The translations under genes were made by a program, and so were the position numbers. 64,000 bases of DNA from Kibdelosporangium aridum (lineage in GTDB: Bacteria > Actinomycetota > Actinomycetes > Mycobacteriales > Pseudonocardiaceae), in the NCBI RefSeq assembly GCF_900176515.1, contig NZ_FWXV01000012.1, forward strand, positions 124,001 to 188,000. The letters are read 5' to 3'. Each line of letters starts with the position of its first letter. Positions within the stretch are counted from its first letter, which is position 1. The notes under the pieces are model-generated. The model saw only the letters and a list, made by a program, of their open reading frames with translations, had not been told where the DNA came from and ran no database searches. This document shows, in pieces, positions 8,537-17,447 of this stretch.

Positions 8537-10941
8537 AACGCCGCGCGCGTGCCTGCGCCCTCGGCGTAGGCCTTGGCGGCGCGCAACGTCGTCATGCTGT
8601 TGGTGCTCAAAGCTTTGCGAACATAGTCCTGCGCGGTCGCCACTGTCGCATCAGGACCGAGGACACGCTCGATGTTCGCAGTGTTGATCTTCACTGTGTG
8701 CCGCGAGGTCACCGACACCCCACCGCCGTCGCGCTCCTCGATGAGCCAGCGCCCCGTGTGCAGCGTCATCAACGCAGGCAACACGATCTGCTTGTACACA
8801 ATGGTGGTGTCTGGCTGGCACACACGCACGGATCGCGTGGTGTGCACGGATCCGTCCTTCGTGCTGGTGTCCATTTCCAGGATCTGCAGCCCGGGTGTCT
8901 CCTCCTGCAACGACACCCTGGCCACGTGCGGCAGTCGCTGTGACCAGAGCTGGGCCTCGTTGAGGAAGTCGTAGACGTCCTTGCCGCGGCCCTCGACCGT
9001 CACCGTGTCGTCGAACGTGATGAGCTGGTCGGGACCGGTCAGCTCCATGCTTGTCTTGAGCGCGTTCAACTCCGACATGCTGTTGCGGTCGACGGCCTGG
9101 CTGATCCACTCCAGATCGGCGGGATCGTCAGTGGCGGCGAAGAAATCGTGCAGCAGGCGTACCCGGCACTCGGACGAGGAAATGGGCTCGATGATCCATT
9201 CCCCGCCCATGCCGCCGACCGGGTGCGCGGACCGCTCCTGCCGGAACGTGACGCTCATCCGCGCCGGGTCGTGCTCACGCCTGGACGTCCAGCTCTTGGC
9301 CGCGCCGTTCGCGGTCGCCCACAGCCGGATCAGTTCCGCGTTCCCGTCGCGTCGCACGCATTCGGCGTGCACGGTCGGCGGGAAGATCGTCGGCCAGGTG
9401 CTGACGTCCGCGATCAGCGCGTACACCCGCTCGGCCGGAGCGGCGACGTTGATCGTGTGTTCGGTGACACGCACCGCACTTGTCTTGGCGGCCCCGAACC
9501 AGCGCTTCAGCGCATCGGTCAGGTCGCCCGCGCCCGGTGCGGCCCACGCGACATAGCCGTCCGGACGGATCAGCACCGATTCCGTCGCGGTGCCGCCTTC
9601 TTCCGGCCCGGTCGGGAAGCTCTTGACCCGCACCCGCTCGACGCGGTCGGACCACCCGGCGGCGAGCCTGCTCACCTCGTCCGACGTAGTGATCAGCACG
9701 CCCTTGGCCCCGTGCAGCAACCGCGCGATCTGATCCGTGCCACCGTCAGCGAGTTTCAGCTCGCGGTCGGCCATCCGCCCGCCGAGCAACGGATGTCCTT
9801 CGCCCATGTCGTACCGGATGTCGAACCCACTGACCATTCCGGACAGATGCCGCGCCGCCACCGGGAGCGCGAAGATCTCCGCCATCACGGTCCGCAGCGG
9901 CTCGACCGACTTGCCGCTGAGGTTGAGCGTGCCTTGGGCGAGTGTGTTGCGCAGAACCCTTGCCCCGACTGGGTGTCGTTCGCTGTGGTACGTGTCGAGC
10001 AAGTCGTCCGGCGCCCAGCCCTTGAGGGTCGCGGCCAGTTTCCAGCCGAGGTTGACCGCGTCCTGCACACCGATGCTCAGCCCCTGGCCGCCGGCTGGCA
10101 GGTGGATGTGCGCGGCATCGCCCGCGATCAGCACGCGGCCCCGCCGGTATTCGGTGACCTGGCGGGTGGCGTCGGTGAAGCTGCTGACCCACCGCGCGCT
10201 TCCGCCGTGGATCGAGTCGCCGGTCAGCCGCTGCCATGCGTCCGCGACGTCGGTGAAGGTGACCTCGCGGCGGTTCTTGTCCGGCGATACCCCGTTCTCG
10301 CACACGATGATTCGGAAGTAACCCTGCTCCAAGGGCGCCGACATGACCATGCCGTTCGGCAGCAGCTCGCCGATCATCCGCGGCTTGATGTCGCAGCCGG
10401 TGACGTCGGCGAGGTACATCTCGCGCATCGCGTCTGAGCCAGGGAAGTCAAAGCCCGCGAGCTTGCGAACGGTGCTCGCGCCGCCGTCACAACCGACGAG
10501 GTAGTGGGCTGTGTACTCGCTCAGACCGTCAGGTCCTTGCACGATCGCGGAAACGCCGTCCCCGACGTCGTCCAAACTGGTCAGCTCGTGGCCGCGGCGC
10601 AGCGAGACACCCAGTTCCAGCGCCCAGTGCTCGAGCATCTCCTCGAGTTTGTACTGGGGGACGCCACGCATGCCGAAGTGCGAGCCTTCGAGGATCCCGT
10701 AGTCGATCGGGATGCCGCCGAAGTGCCCCTGCCGGGCGATCTCGGTGTTCTCCAGCCGGTCGATCAGCCCGCGCTGGTGGAAGATCTCCGTCGCGCGTGC
10801 GGTGAACCCGATTCCGCGCGACTCCCAGCTGCGCTCGGCGCGCTTCTCGAAGACGGTGACGTTCGCACCGCCAAGCCGAAGCTCGGCCGCGAGCATCAAT
10901 CCCGTCGGCCCGGCACCGATAACGATGACATCTGTATCCAT
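8533..10941 (-). CDS. FAD monooxygenase fused to a didomain aromatase/cyclase
   Basis: This 802-aa protein joins two activities. Residues 1 to about 480 are a complete group A flavin monooxygenase (GAGPTG, CDGGAS, RVLIAGDAAH, then the C-terminal thioredoxin-like domain). Residues about 490-802 form two START/Bet v1-like halves of a polyketide aromatase/cyclase: the first begins VTEHTINVAAPAERVYALI, the second DDTVTVEGRGKDVYDFL. Didomain cyclases of the ActVII class fold and aromatise the first ring of reduced polyketides. One frame runs through without internal stop, so the fusion is real in this sequence. It would tether ring closure to an oxidation step. It lies second in the operon, 22 bp after the methyltransferase. 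Confidence 0.9.
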   Translation of the reverse strand: MDTDVIVIGAGPTGLMLAAELRLGGANVTVFEKRAERSWESRGIGFTARATEIFHQRGLIDRLENTEIARQGHFGGIPIDYGILEGSHFGMRGVPQYKLEEMLEHWALELGVSLRRGHELTSLDDVGDGVSAIVQGPDGLSEYTAHYLVGCDGGASTVRKLAGFDFPGSDAMREMYLADVTGCDIKPRMIGELLPNGMVMSAPLEQGYFRIIVCENGVSPDKNRREVTFTDVADAWQRLTGDSIHGGSARWVSSFTDATRQVTEYRRGRVLIAGDAAHIHLPAGGQGLSIGVQDAVNLGWKLAATLKGWAPDDLLDTYHSERHPVGARVLRNTLAQGTLNLSGKSVEPLRTVMAEIFALPVAARHLSGMVSGFDIRYDMGEGHPLLGGRMADRELKLADGGTDQIARLLHGAKGVLITTSDEVSRLAAGWSDRVERVRVKSFPTGPEEGGTATESVLIRPDGYVAWAAPGAGDLTDALKRWFGAAKTSAVRVTEHTINVAAPAERVYALIADVSTWPTIFPPTVHAECVRRDGNAELIRLWATANGAAKSWTSRREHDPARMSVTFRQERSAHPVGGMGGEWIIEPISSSECRVRLLHDFFAATDDPADLEWISQAVDRNSMSELNALKTSMELTGPDQLITFDDTVTVEGRGKDVYDFLNEAQLWSQRLPHVARVSLQEETPGLQILEMDTSTKDGSVHTTRSVRVCQPDTTIVYKQIVLPALMTLHTGRWLIEERDGGGVSVTSRHTVKINTANIERVLGPDATVATAQDYVRKALSTNSMTTLRAAKAYAEGAGTRAAL

Positions 10942-10963
10942 TTCCCGTCCTCAGCTTCGGTGG

Positions 10964-11992
10964 TTAGACAGGGATCGCCTCGATGATGGAGACCGGCGAG
11001 CTGGTCGGGACCGCCCTGACGACCTTCAGGCCCGCTTTGGCGAACAGTTCGGTGTACTGCGGCAGCGTGCGTTCCTTGGCGCCGAGCAACAGCAGCAGCC
11101 ACAGGTCGATGATGTTGCCGATGTGCCGCTCGTTGTTCTCGTTGAGCACGTACTCGATCACGAGCACCTTGCCGTCCGGGGCGATCGCCTCGCGCAGGTT
11201 GTTCAGCATCGTCAGGCACGCGTCCTCCGGGAAGTCGTGCAGAACGTGCTTGAGCACATAGGCGTCCGCGCCCGCGGGCAGCTTGTCGAAAGGCGCACCG
11301 TTCTCGATCGTGACCCGGTCGGCGACACCGGCCGCTTCCAACACCGGCTTCGCGTCCGTGGTCGCCATTTCCTGGTCGTACAACACACCCTTCGCGTCAG
11401 GTGCCTGGTTCAGCATCCCGGCGAGCAGGGCACCACGGCCGCCGATGACGTCGACAATCTTGCTGAACTGCGAGAAGTCGTACGCCGCCAGCACCGGATC
11501 GGTCTCCGACTGGGAGATGCTGCCCATCCCCTGGAAGAACTCACCGGCGTACTCGGGGTTGGACATGAGGAACTCGTACGCACCCATGCCGCGCAGCTTC
11601 GGCATGTTGGCCTCGCCGGTGCGCACGGACGTGAGCAGGTGGCCCCAGTCTTCCCACAGCAGCGGGTGACCCATCAGCATGGCCATGCCACGCATCGAGT
11701 CCGTCGCGTTCTCCCGCAGCGCGTCAGCCATTGGGGTAAGCGTGTACCGGCCATCCGGTTGAATGGCGAATACCGAATAGCCCGACAGCGTGCGCAACAG
11801 CCGATACGTTGCCTCGGGATCGGCCCCGACCCGTTTCGCGATTTCCTCCGCGGGCAACGGGCCGTCGGCCAGCACATCCGCGATGCCAAGCTTGGCGGCG
11901 GCCGAGATCGCCTGGGTTATCACCGATCCTTGAATCAGGTCGAGCAAGGAGTATGCGGCAGTCTGGTCCCGCACGGCCGGCGCTGCGGACAT
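10964..11992 (-). CDS. SAM-dependent O-methyltransferase (polyketide type)
   Basis: This 342-aa protein has the two-domain plan of plant-like and DnrK/TcmO-type O-methyltransferases: an N-terminal dimerisation winged helix (LGIADVLADGPLPAEEIAKR, about 36-55) and a C-terminal SAM-binding fold. The glycine motif reads VDVIGGRGALL rather than the usual DVGGG, one residue changed. The catalytic-base region KHVLHDFPED, where His is expected to deprotonate a phenol, is intact. It is the first gene of the minus-strand operon and faces the divergent ketoreductase operon, so both are probably driven from the 182-bp gap. Likely O-methylation of a phenol on the aromatic product. Confidence 0.9.
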   Translation of the reverse strand: MSAAPAVRDQTAAYSLLDLIQGSVITQAISAAAKLGIADVLADGPLPAEEIAKRVGADPEATYRLLRTLSGYSVFAIQPDGRYTLTPMADALRENATDSMRGMAMLMGHPLLWEDWGHLLTSVRTGEANMPKLRGMGAYEFLMSNPEYAGEFFQGMGSISQSETDPVLAAYDFSQFSKIVDVIGGRGALLAGMLNQAPDAKGVLYDQEMATTDAKPVLEAAGVADRVTIENGAPFDKLPAGADAYVLKHVLHDFPEDACLTMLNNLREAIAPDGKVLVIEYVLNENNERHIGNIIDLWLLLLLGAKERTLPQYTELFAKAGLKVVRAVPTSSPVSIIEAIPV

Positions 11993-12174
11993 GGTTTCCC
12001 TCCAGAATTTCTAGGCCCTGAGCGGCGACGATAGAGCGGCGCGTTTTATGCCCGCAAACGTCGTTCAACTGGCGAATCCACGCACTCGAACCGGGGTCCA
12101 CTCAGGCTCGACCAGGATTGGCCGAATCCATGCCAGACTGCCGAAACACCGTATCCACGAAGGAGCGCGCGGAA
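11993..12174. promoter_or_regulatory. Divergent promoter region of the two tailoring operons
   Basis: This 182-bp gap separates the start of the methyltransferase operon (minus) from the ketoreductase operon (plus). It must hold both promoters. I see no clear long inverted repeat or strong -10/-35 pair; AGGAG at 12161-12165 is the ketoreductase ribosome-binding site. Confidence 0.5.
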
Positions 12175-12960
12175 ATGGCGGACAACGGGCAGCAGGTTGC
12201 GCTGATCACCGGTGGGACGAGCGGAATCGGCCTCGCGGTCGCCGATACCCTCGCGAGTAACGGGCACAAGGTCTTCATCTGCTCTCGCAGCGCGGAATCG
12301 GTCGACGAGACGGTCGGCAAGCTCCGCTCGAACGGCTACCAGGCCGACGGGGCCGTCGCCGACGTCCGGCGCGTCGAGGATGTCAAGCGCCTGGTAGGCA
12401 CGGCTGTTGAACGGTTCGGGCAGGTCGACATCCTGGTCAACAACGCGGGCCGCAGCGGCGGCGGCACGACCGCTGACATCGCCGACGAACTCTGGTACGA
12501 CGTCATCGACACCAATCTCAACAGCGTCTTCCTGATGACCAGGGAAGTGCTCACAACCGGGAAGCTTGTGGAACGCGGCTGGGGCCGGATCATCAACATC
12601 GCATCGACCGGTGGAAAACAAGGTGTGGTGCTCGGTGCGCCATATTCCGCGTCGAAGCACGGTGTTGTCGGATTCACCAAGGCATTGGGTCTCGAACTGG
12701 CCAAGACCGGTGTCACGGTCAACGCCGTGTGCCCCGGATACGTGGAAACTCCGATGGCGCAGCGCGTCCGGCAGGGTTATGCCGCGCATTTCGAGACGAC
12801 CGAGGAAGCAATCCTCGAGCGCTTCCAGGCGAAGATTCCGCTCGGCCGGTACTCCACCGCCGAAGAAGTGGCCGGAATGGTCAACTATCTGATCAGTGAC
12901 GCCGCCGCGCCGATCACCGCGCAGGCGATCAACGTCTGCGGCGGGCTCGGCAACTACTAA
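12175..12960 (+). CDS. ActIII-type polyketide ketoreductase (SDR)
   Basis: This is a 261-aa protein; the start is the ATG 9 bases after AGGAG, not the upstream in-frame ATGs. It has TGGTSGIG for NADPH, NNAGRSGGG, the catalytic Ser in IASTGGKQG, YSASK (Tyr and Lys) and ends NVCGGLGNY, exactly as in type II polyketide C9 ketoreductases such as ActIII. The motif governing hydride face is PGG in ActIII and SGG here. These enzymes reduce one ketone of the nascent ACP-bound polyketide before the first ring is completed. Its presence is the clearest sign of a type II polyketide pathway, although no ketosynthase is in the window. Confidence 0.93.
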   Translation: MADNGQQVALITGGTSGIGLAVADTLASNGHKVFICSRSAESVDETVGKLRSNGYQADGAVADVRRVEDVKRLVGTAVERFGQVDILVNNAGRSGGGTTADIADELWYDVIDTNLNSVFLMTREVLTTGKLVERGWGRIINIASTGGKQGVVLGAPYSASKHGVVGFTKALGLELAKTGVTVNAVCPGYVETPMAQRVRQGYAAHFETTEEAILERFQAKIPLGRYSTAEEVAGMVNYLISDAAAPITAQAINVCGGLGNY

Positions 12961-12993
12961 AGCACTTCGTGGCACAGATGTGGAGGAAAAACG

Positions 12994-13857
12994 GTGGACG
13001 AGACGATCCTGGTGCTGGGCGCGACCGGCAAACAGGGCGGCGCGGTGGCACGCGAGCTGCTGCGCCGAGGACGGGTTGTGCACGCTCTGGTGCGTGATCC
13101 GGACAGGCGCCCGGCATTGGCGCTCGCCGAGGCGGGCGCTGTACTCGTGCGCGGTGACATGAATGACGAGGAGTCGTTGCGCGCGGCGATGACCGGGATC
13201 ACCGCCGTGTTCAGCGTCCAGACGTTCTTGACCCCTGGCGGGGTCGAAGCCGAAGAACGCCAGGGCAAAGCGGTAGCCGAAGCGGCGGCCAAGGCAGGCG
13301 TGCACCACTTCGTCTACACGTCGGTCGGCGGCGCGGAACGCTCCACTGGTATCCCGCACTTCGAAAGCAAATGGGCGATCGAGCAACACATCCAGAAGCT
13401 CGGCCTGCCCGCGACCGTGCTGCGGCCGGTCATGTTCCACGAATGCTTCAACGACATCACCCCGCGCGTGGTGAACGGCCAGTTCATGCTGGGCCTGGCG
13501 GTCCGCCCGGACATCCCGGTGCAGCTCATCGCGACCAGTGACATCGGCCTGTTCGCCGCCGACGCCTTCGACGATCCGGGCACGTGGATCGACCGGCAGA
13601 TCGAGATCGCGGGTGACGAACTGACCGGACCGCAGATGGCCGAGGCGTTCGAGCGGGCCACCGGAACCCCGACCCGGTATCAGCAACTGCCTCTCGAACC
13701 GCTGCGTGGGCGGCGCGACGACTTGGCCGCCATGTTCGAGTGGTTCGAACGTGAGGGTTACCAGGCCGACCTGCCTGCGCTGCGCCGGATGCGGCCCGAC
13801 CTCGTCTCGCTGGAAAGCTGGGTGCGGACCAGCTGGACTCCGCCCGCCCAGCCGTAG
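12994..13857 (+). CDS. NmrA-like NAD(P)-binding protein
   Basis: This 287-aa protein starts at a GTG preceded by GGAGG. An N-terminal Rossmann motif LGATGKQGG (about residue 7-15) and the segment YTSVGGAERSTGIPHFESKW are typical of the NmrA/HSCARG branch of atypical SDRs. In this branch the Tyr of the SDR triad is often missing, and members are either redox sensors or reductases. In polyketide clusters NmrA-like proteins can act as quinone or enone reductases. It lies 33 bp after the ketoreductase and 5 bp before the sulfate-binding protein, so it is in one transcript with both. Specific reaction unknown. Confidence 0.85.
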   Translation: MDETILVLGATGKQGGAVARELLRRGRVVHALVRDPDRRPALALAEAGAVLVRGDMNDEESLRAAMTGITAVFSVQTFLTPGGVEAEERQGKAVAEAAAKAGVHHFVYTSVGGAERSTGIPHFESKWAIEQHIQKLGLPATVLRPVMFHECFNDITPRVVNGQFMLGLAVRPDIPVQLIATSDIGLFAADAFDDPGTWIDRQIEIAGDELTGPQMAEAFERATGTPTRYQQLPLEPLRGRRDDLAAMFEWFEREGYQADLPALRRMRPDLVSLESWVRTSWTPPAQP

Positions 13858-13862
13858 CACCA

Positions 13863-14858
13863 ATGAAGAACGCCCTCATACTGGCCTTCGCCGCGCTGAT
13901 GCTGGCCGCGTGCGGTACAGGCGGGACGGGCGGCGGGGAGACGATGTCCCTTGTCGGTTTCGCGGTGCCCAAGGCGGCCAACAACGCCATCCAGAAGGCA
14001 TGGGCCAAGACCGCGCACGGCAAAGGCGTGCGGTGGAAGGAATCCTACGGCGCCTCCGGTGACCAGAGCCGTGCCGTGGTGAGTGGCCTGAAGGCCGACT
14101 ACGTGCACTTCTCGCTGGAGACCGACGTGACCCGCCTGGTCGGCGCCGGCCTGGTCACCGCGGACTGGAACACCGGCCCCACCAAGGGGATCGTGTCCCA
14201 GTCCGTGGTGGTTCTGGCCGTCCGCAAGGGAAATCCGAAGAACATCCGAGGCTGGGACGACATCGTCAAACCCGGCATCGGCATCGTCACCCCCAACCCC
14301 GGGTCATCCGGGGCGGCCCGGTGGAACATCCTTGCCGCGTACGGTCAGGTGCTGGCCAAAGGCGGCACGCGACAACAGGCCGAGGAGTACCTGACCGCGT
14401 TCTTCCGCAACGTCGACGCGTTGCCGGGCAGCGGCCGCGACGCCACCACGGCGTTCACCGGCGGAACCGGCGACGTGTTCGTCACGTACGAGAACGAGGC
14501 GATCCTGGCCCGCCAGAGCGGCGAGGACTTCGACTACGTCGTGCCGGACACCACCCTGCTCATCGAGAACCCTGGTGCGGTACTGAAGGCCGCCGGGCCG
14601 AAAGCCGGGAAGTGGCTGGAGTTCGTGCTGGGCGAGACCGGCCAGACCGAGTTCGCCAAGAAGGGTTTCCGCCCGCTCACCCGGATCGCCGCCGTCGACG
14701 TTCCCGGCGCGAACGACCCGGCCGATCCGTACCCTGTCCCGAAGGCACTGCTCACCATCGCCAAGGACTTCGGCGGCTGGGACAAGGCCGCCACGGAGTT
14801 CTTCGACGAGACGAACGGCGTGATCACCCGGATCCAAAAGCAGGCGGGCAAGTCGTGA
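13863..14858 (+). CDS. Sulfate/thiosulfate ABC transporter binding lipoprotein
   Basis: This 331-aa protein opens with a lipoprotein signal ending in the lipobox LAAC (Cys about residue 17). It has the Sbp/CysP family features SYGASGDQSRAVVSGLKADYV, NPKNIRGWDDIVKPGI, NPGSSGAARWNILAAYG and VFVTYENEA, which line the sulfate pocket in characterised members. It would bind sulfate or thiosulfate outside the membrane and hand it to the CysT/CysW permease encoded next. Its stop overlaps the CysT start. Only 5 bp separate it from the NmrA-like gene, so a nutrient transporter is embedded in a polyketide operon. Confidence 0.93.
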   Translation: MKNALILAFAALMLAACGTGGTGGGETMSLVGFAVPKAANNAIQKAWAKTAHGKGVRWKESYGASGDQSRAVVSGLKADYVHFSLETDVTRLVGAGLVTADWNTGPTKGIVSQSVVVLAVRKGNPKNIRGWDDIVKPGIGIVTPNPGSSGAARWNILAAYGQVLAKGGTRQQAEEYLTAFFRNVDALPGSGRDATTAFTGGTGDVFVTYENEAILARQSGEDFDYVVPDTTLLIENPGAVLKAAGPKAGKWLEFVLGETGQTEFAKKGFRPLTRIAAVDVPGANDPADPYPVPKALLTIAKDFGGWDKAATEFFDETNGVITRIQKQAGKS

Positions 14859-15661
14859 GCACGGCCATCTCCCGTTCCCGGCTGACTCGTGCTTCCGGTA
14901 TCGGTCTCGGGCTGGCCACACTGTGGTTCAGCCTGCTGGTGCTGATTCCGCTGACGGCCGTGCTCGTGGAGACCTCCCGTGGCGGGTGGTCGGCGTTCTG
15001 GCGGACGGTCGCCGACGATCAGACGCTGGCGGCGATCGAAATGACTGTGCTGCAAGCACTCGGGGTCACCGGAGTGAACGTGGTCCTCGGCACGCTGATC
15101 GCCTGGGTTCTGGTGCGTGACAGCTTCCCGGGCAAGCGTGCGCTCGAGGTTGTCATCGACATTCCGTTCGCGCTGCCGACCATCGTGGCCGGGCTCGTGT
15201 TGTTGTCGTTGTACGGCCCGCGAAGCCCGATCGGCGTGGACGTGGCGAACACCCGGGCCGCGGTGTTCCTGGCTTTTCTGTTCGTCACCTTGCCGTTCGT
15301 CGTGCGCACCGTGCAGCCCGTACTGTCCGAATTGGACCCTGAGGCGGAGGAGGCCGCGGCATCACTGGGCGCTTCGCCGTTGGTGGTGTTCCGCCGGATC
15401 ATCCTGCCTGCCCTGTTCCCCGCCATCTCGGCTGGCGCCGCCATGTCCTTCGCCCGGGCCATCAGCGAGTACGGCTCACTGGTGCTCATCTCTGGCAACC
15501 TGCCGATGCGTACCGAAGCCGCGTCGGTGCGCATCCTCACTTTCATTGAGAACGGCAACATGGCCGCCGCGTCCGCCGTCGCCGCTGTCCTGCTGATCAT
15601 CGCACTGGCCGTCATCGTGATTCTCGATGTACTGCAACGGAAGCTGGCCCGTCGTGGGTAG
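14855..15661 (+). CDS. cysT: Sulfate ABC transporter permease CysT
   Basis: This 268-aa membrane protein begins at the GTG overlapping the binding-protein stop (GTGA). About six hydrophobic helices are visible, with the cytoplasmic EAA loop EEAAASLGASPLVVFRRIILPAL that docks on the ATPase. The segments PFALPTIVAGLVL and ISEYGSLVLISGN are typical of CysT (CysU). It forms a heterodimer with CysW. Confidence 0.93.
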   Translation: MSTAISRSRLTRASGIGLGLATLWFSLLVLIPLTAVLVETSRGGWSAFWRTVADDQTLAAIEMTVLQALGVTGVNVVLGTLIAWVLVRDSFPGKRALEVVIDIPFALPTIVAGLVLLSLYGPRSPIGVDVANTRAAVFLAFLFVTLPFVVRTVQPVLSELDPEAEEAAASLGASPLVVFRRIILPALFPAISAGAAMSFARAISEYGSLVLISGNLPMRTEAASVRILTFIENGNMAAASAVAAVLLIIALAVIVILDVLQRKLARRG

Positions 15662-16457
15662 CCGGGTGCGTTGGGTGCTGCGTGCCGTAGCGATCGGCTA
15701 CCTCGCCATGCTGGTTGTCTGGCCGTTGGTTCTGGTTGTGCAGAACACCTTCGCGGACGGCCTGGACTCCGTGTGGCATGCACTGTCCGATCCGGACGTG
15801 ACGTTCGCACTGTGGCTGACCGTGCAGGCGACGTTCTGGTCCGTACTGATCAACACGGTGTTCGGGGTCAGCATCTCGCTGCTGCTTGTGCGCTACCGGT
15901 TTCCCGGGCGCCGATTGCTGTCCACATTGATCGACTTGCCGCTGTCGGTGTCGCCGGTGGTCGTCGGCCTGGCGTTGGTGCTTGTCTACGGCGGAGTCGA
16001 CGGCTGGTTCGGCCCGGCGCTGGAGTCCGTGGGCGTCGAGGTCATCTTCGCGATGCCGGGCATTGTGCTGGCCACCGCGTTCGTGGCGCTGCCGTTGGTC
16101 ATCCGTGAAGTAGTGCCCGTGTTGCAGGAGATCGGCGACGAGCAAGAGCAGGCCGCGCGCAGCCTGGGTGCGACCGCACCGCAGGTGTTCCTACGGATCA
16201 CATTGCCCGCGATCCGGTGGGCTGTGGTGTATGGCGTGGTGCTCAGCCTGGCCCGGTCGCTCGGTGAATTCGGCGCCGTGAAGATCGTCTCCGGCAATCT
16301 GGTTGGCAACACCCAGACCGCGACTCTCGTGGTCGAGCAGAAGTACCAGGACTTCGAGCAGTCCACCGCGTACGCCACGTCGTTCCTGCTGGCCTTCGCC
16401 GCCGTGCTGTGCCTGGTCGTGGTGTCGATCATCCGCCCGAAGGAGTCCGCGTCATGA
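15654..16457 (+). CDS. cysW: Sulfate ABC transporter permease CysW
   Basis: This is a 267-aa membrane protein. The likely start is the GTG at 15654, which overlaps the end of cysT by 8 bp; the further upstream ATG lies deep in cysT and is less likely. Six hydrophobic stretches are seen, and the EAA loop reads EQEQAARSLGATAPQVFLRITLPAI. SLGEFGAVKIVSGN matches the CysW family. It pairs with CysT to form the channel for sulfate. Confidence 0.92.
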   Translation: MGSRVRWVLRAVAIGYLAMLVVWPLVLVVQNTFADGLDSVWHALSDPDVTFALWLTVQATFWSVLINTVFGVSISLLLVRYRFPGRRLLSTLIDLPLSVSPVVVGLALVLVYGGVDGWFGPALESVGVEVIFAMPGIVLATAFVALPLVIREVVPVLQEIGDEQEQAARSLGATAPQVFLRITLPAIRWAVVYGVVLSLARSLGEFGAVKIVSGNLVGNTQTATLVVEQKYQDFEQSTAYATSFLLAFAAVLCLVVVSIIRPKESAS

Positions 16458-17446
16458 GTATCGACGTCCGTGGTGTGCACAAGAAGTTCGGTGACTTCGT
16501 CGCGCTGGACAACGTCTCGGTGACCATCCCGGCGGGCGGGTTGACCGCGTTGCTCGGGCCGAGCGGCGGCGGCAAGTCGACGCTGCTGCGGATCATCGCC
16601 GGGCTGGAGGAGGCCGACGCGGGCCAGGTTTTGATCGACGGCGTCGACGCCACCCATCTGCCGCCGCGGAAACGCAATGTGGGCTTTGTCTTCCAGCACT
16701 ACGCGGCCTTCAAACACCTGTCGGTGTACCGGAACGTGGCTTTCGGGCTGGAGATTCGCAAGCGGCCGGCGCAGGAGGTGCGGGCGCGGGTGCACGAACT
16801 GCTGGAGTTGGTACACCTGGAGCAGTTCGCTGATCGGCTGCCCGCACAGCTTTCCGGCGGGCAGCGGCAGCGCATGGCATTGGCGCGGGCACTGGCGGTG
16901 GAACCGACCGTGTTGTTGCTGGACGAGCCTTTCGGCGCGCTGGATGCCAATGTCCGCAAAGAGTTGCGGGATTGGTTGCGGCGGCTGCACGACGAGGTCT
17001 CGGTCACGACCATCTTCGTCACCCACGACCAGGAAGAGGCGATGGAGGTGGCCGATCAGATCGTGGTGGTCAACGAGGGCCGGGTGGAGCAGATCGGCAC
17101 GCCGGACGAGCTGTATGACGCTCCGGCGAACGACTTCGTGATGCGGTTCGTCGGTCCGGTGACCGAATTGGACGGAGCGTTGGTTCGGCCGCACGACCTT
17201 GAGCTGTACCACGAGAATCCTGGCGGTGGCGCGGTTTTCGGCACGGTCGACCGGGTCGCCCGGGTGGGGTTCGAGGTCAGGGCGTGGCTCGTTGTCCGGG
17301 ATGATCCGCCTGTGTTGGTGACGCTCACTCGTACCCAGGCAAAGGCGCTCGGTATCAGTCCGGGCGCGAAGCTGTGGGTACGGCCGGTGCCGGGCGCACC
17401 CACCGTCCCCACACGCTCCCGGACGCTCGACAAAGTCGGGGTCTGA
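16454..17446 (+). CDS. cysA: Sulfate ABC transporter ATPase CysA
   Basis: This 330-aa ATPase starts at the ATG overlapping the cysW stop. The Walker A motif GPSGGGKST (about 36-44), signature LSGGQRQRMALARAL (about 133), Walker B LLLDEPFGALD and switch His in FVTHDQEEAM are all intact. A C-terminal TOBE-like domain (about 240-325) follows, as in CysA. It powers sulfate import with CysT/CysW. It ends 2 bp before the end of the convergent SDR gene, leaving no room for a terminator between them. Confidence 0.93.
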   Translation: MSIDVRGVHKKFGDFVALDNVSVTIPAGGLTALLGPSGGGKSTLLRIIAGLEEADAGQVLIDGVDATHLPPRKRNVGFVFQHYAAFKHLSVYRNVAFGLEIRKRPAQEVRARVHELLELVHLEQFADRLPAQLSGGQRQRMALARALAVEPTVLLLDEPFGALDANVRKELRDWLRRLHDEVSVTTIFVTHDQEEAMEVADQIVVVNEGRVEQIGTPDELYDAPANDFVMRFVGPVTELDGALVRPHDLELYHENPGGGAVFGTVDRVARVGFEVRAWLVVRDDPPVLVTLTRTQAKALGISPGAKLWVRPVPGAPTVPTRSRTLDKVGV

Positions 17447-17447
17447 C

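Noticed and set aside
14321..14854. Upstream extension of CysT
   Set aside because: It overlaps the binding-protein gene in another frame; the GTG at 14855 gives the usual CysT N-terminus.
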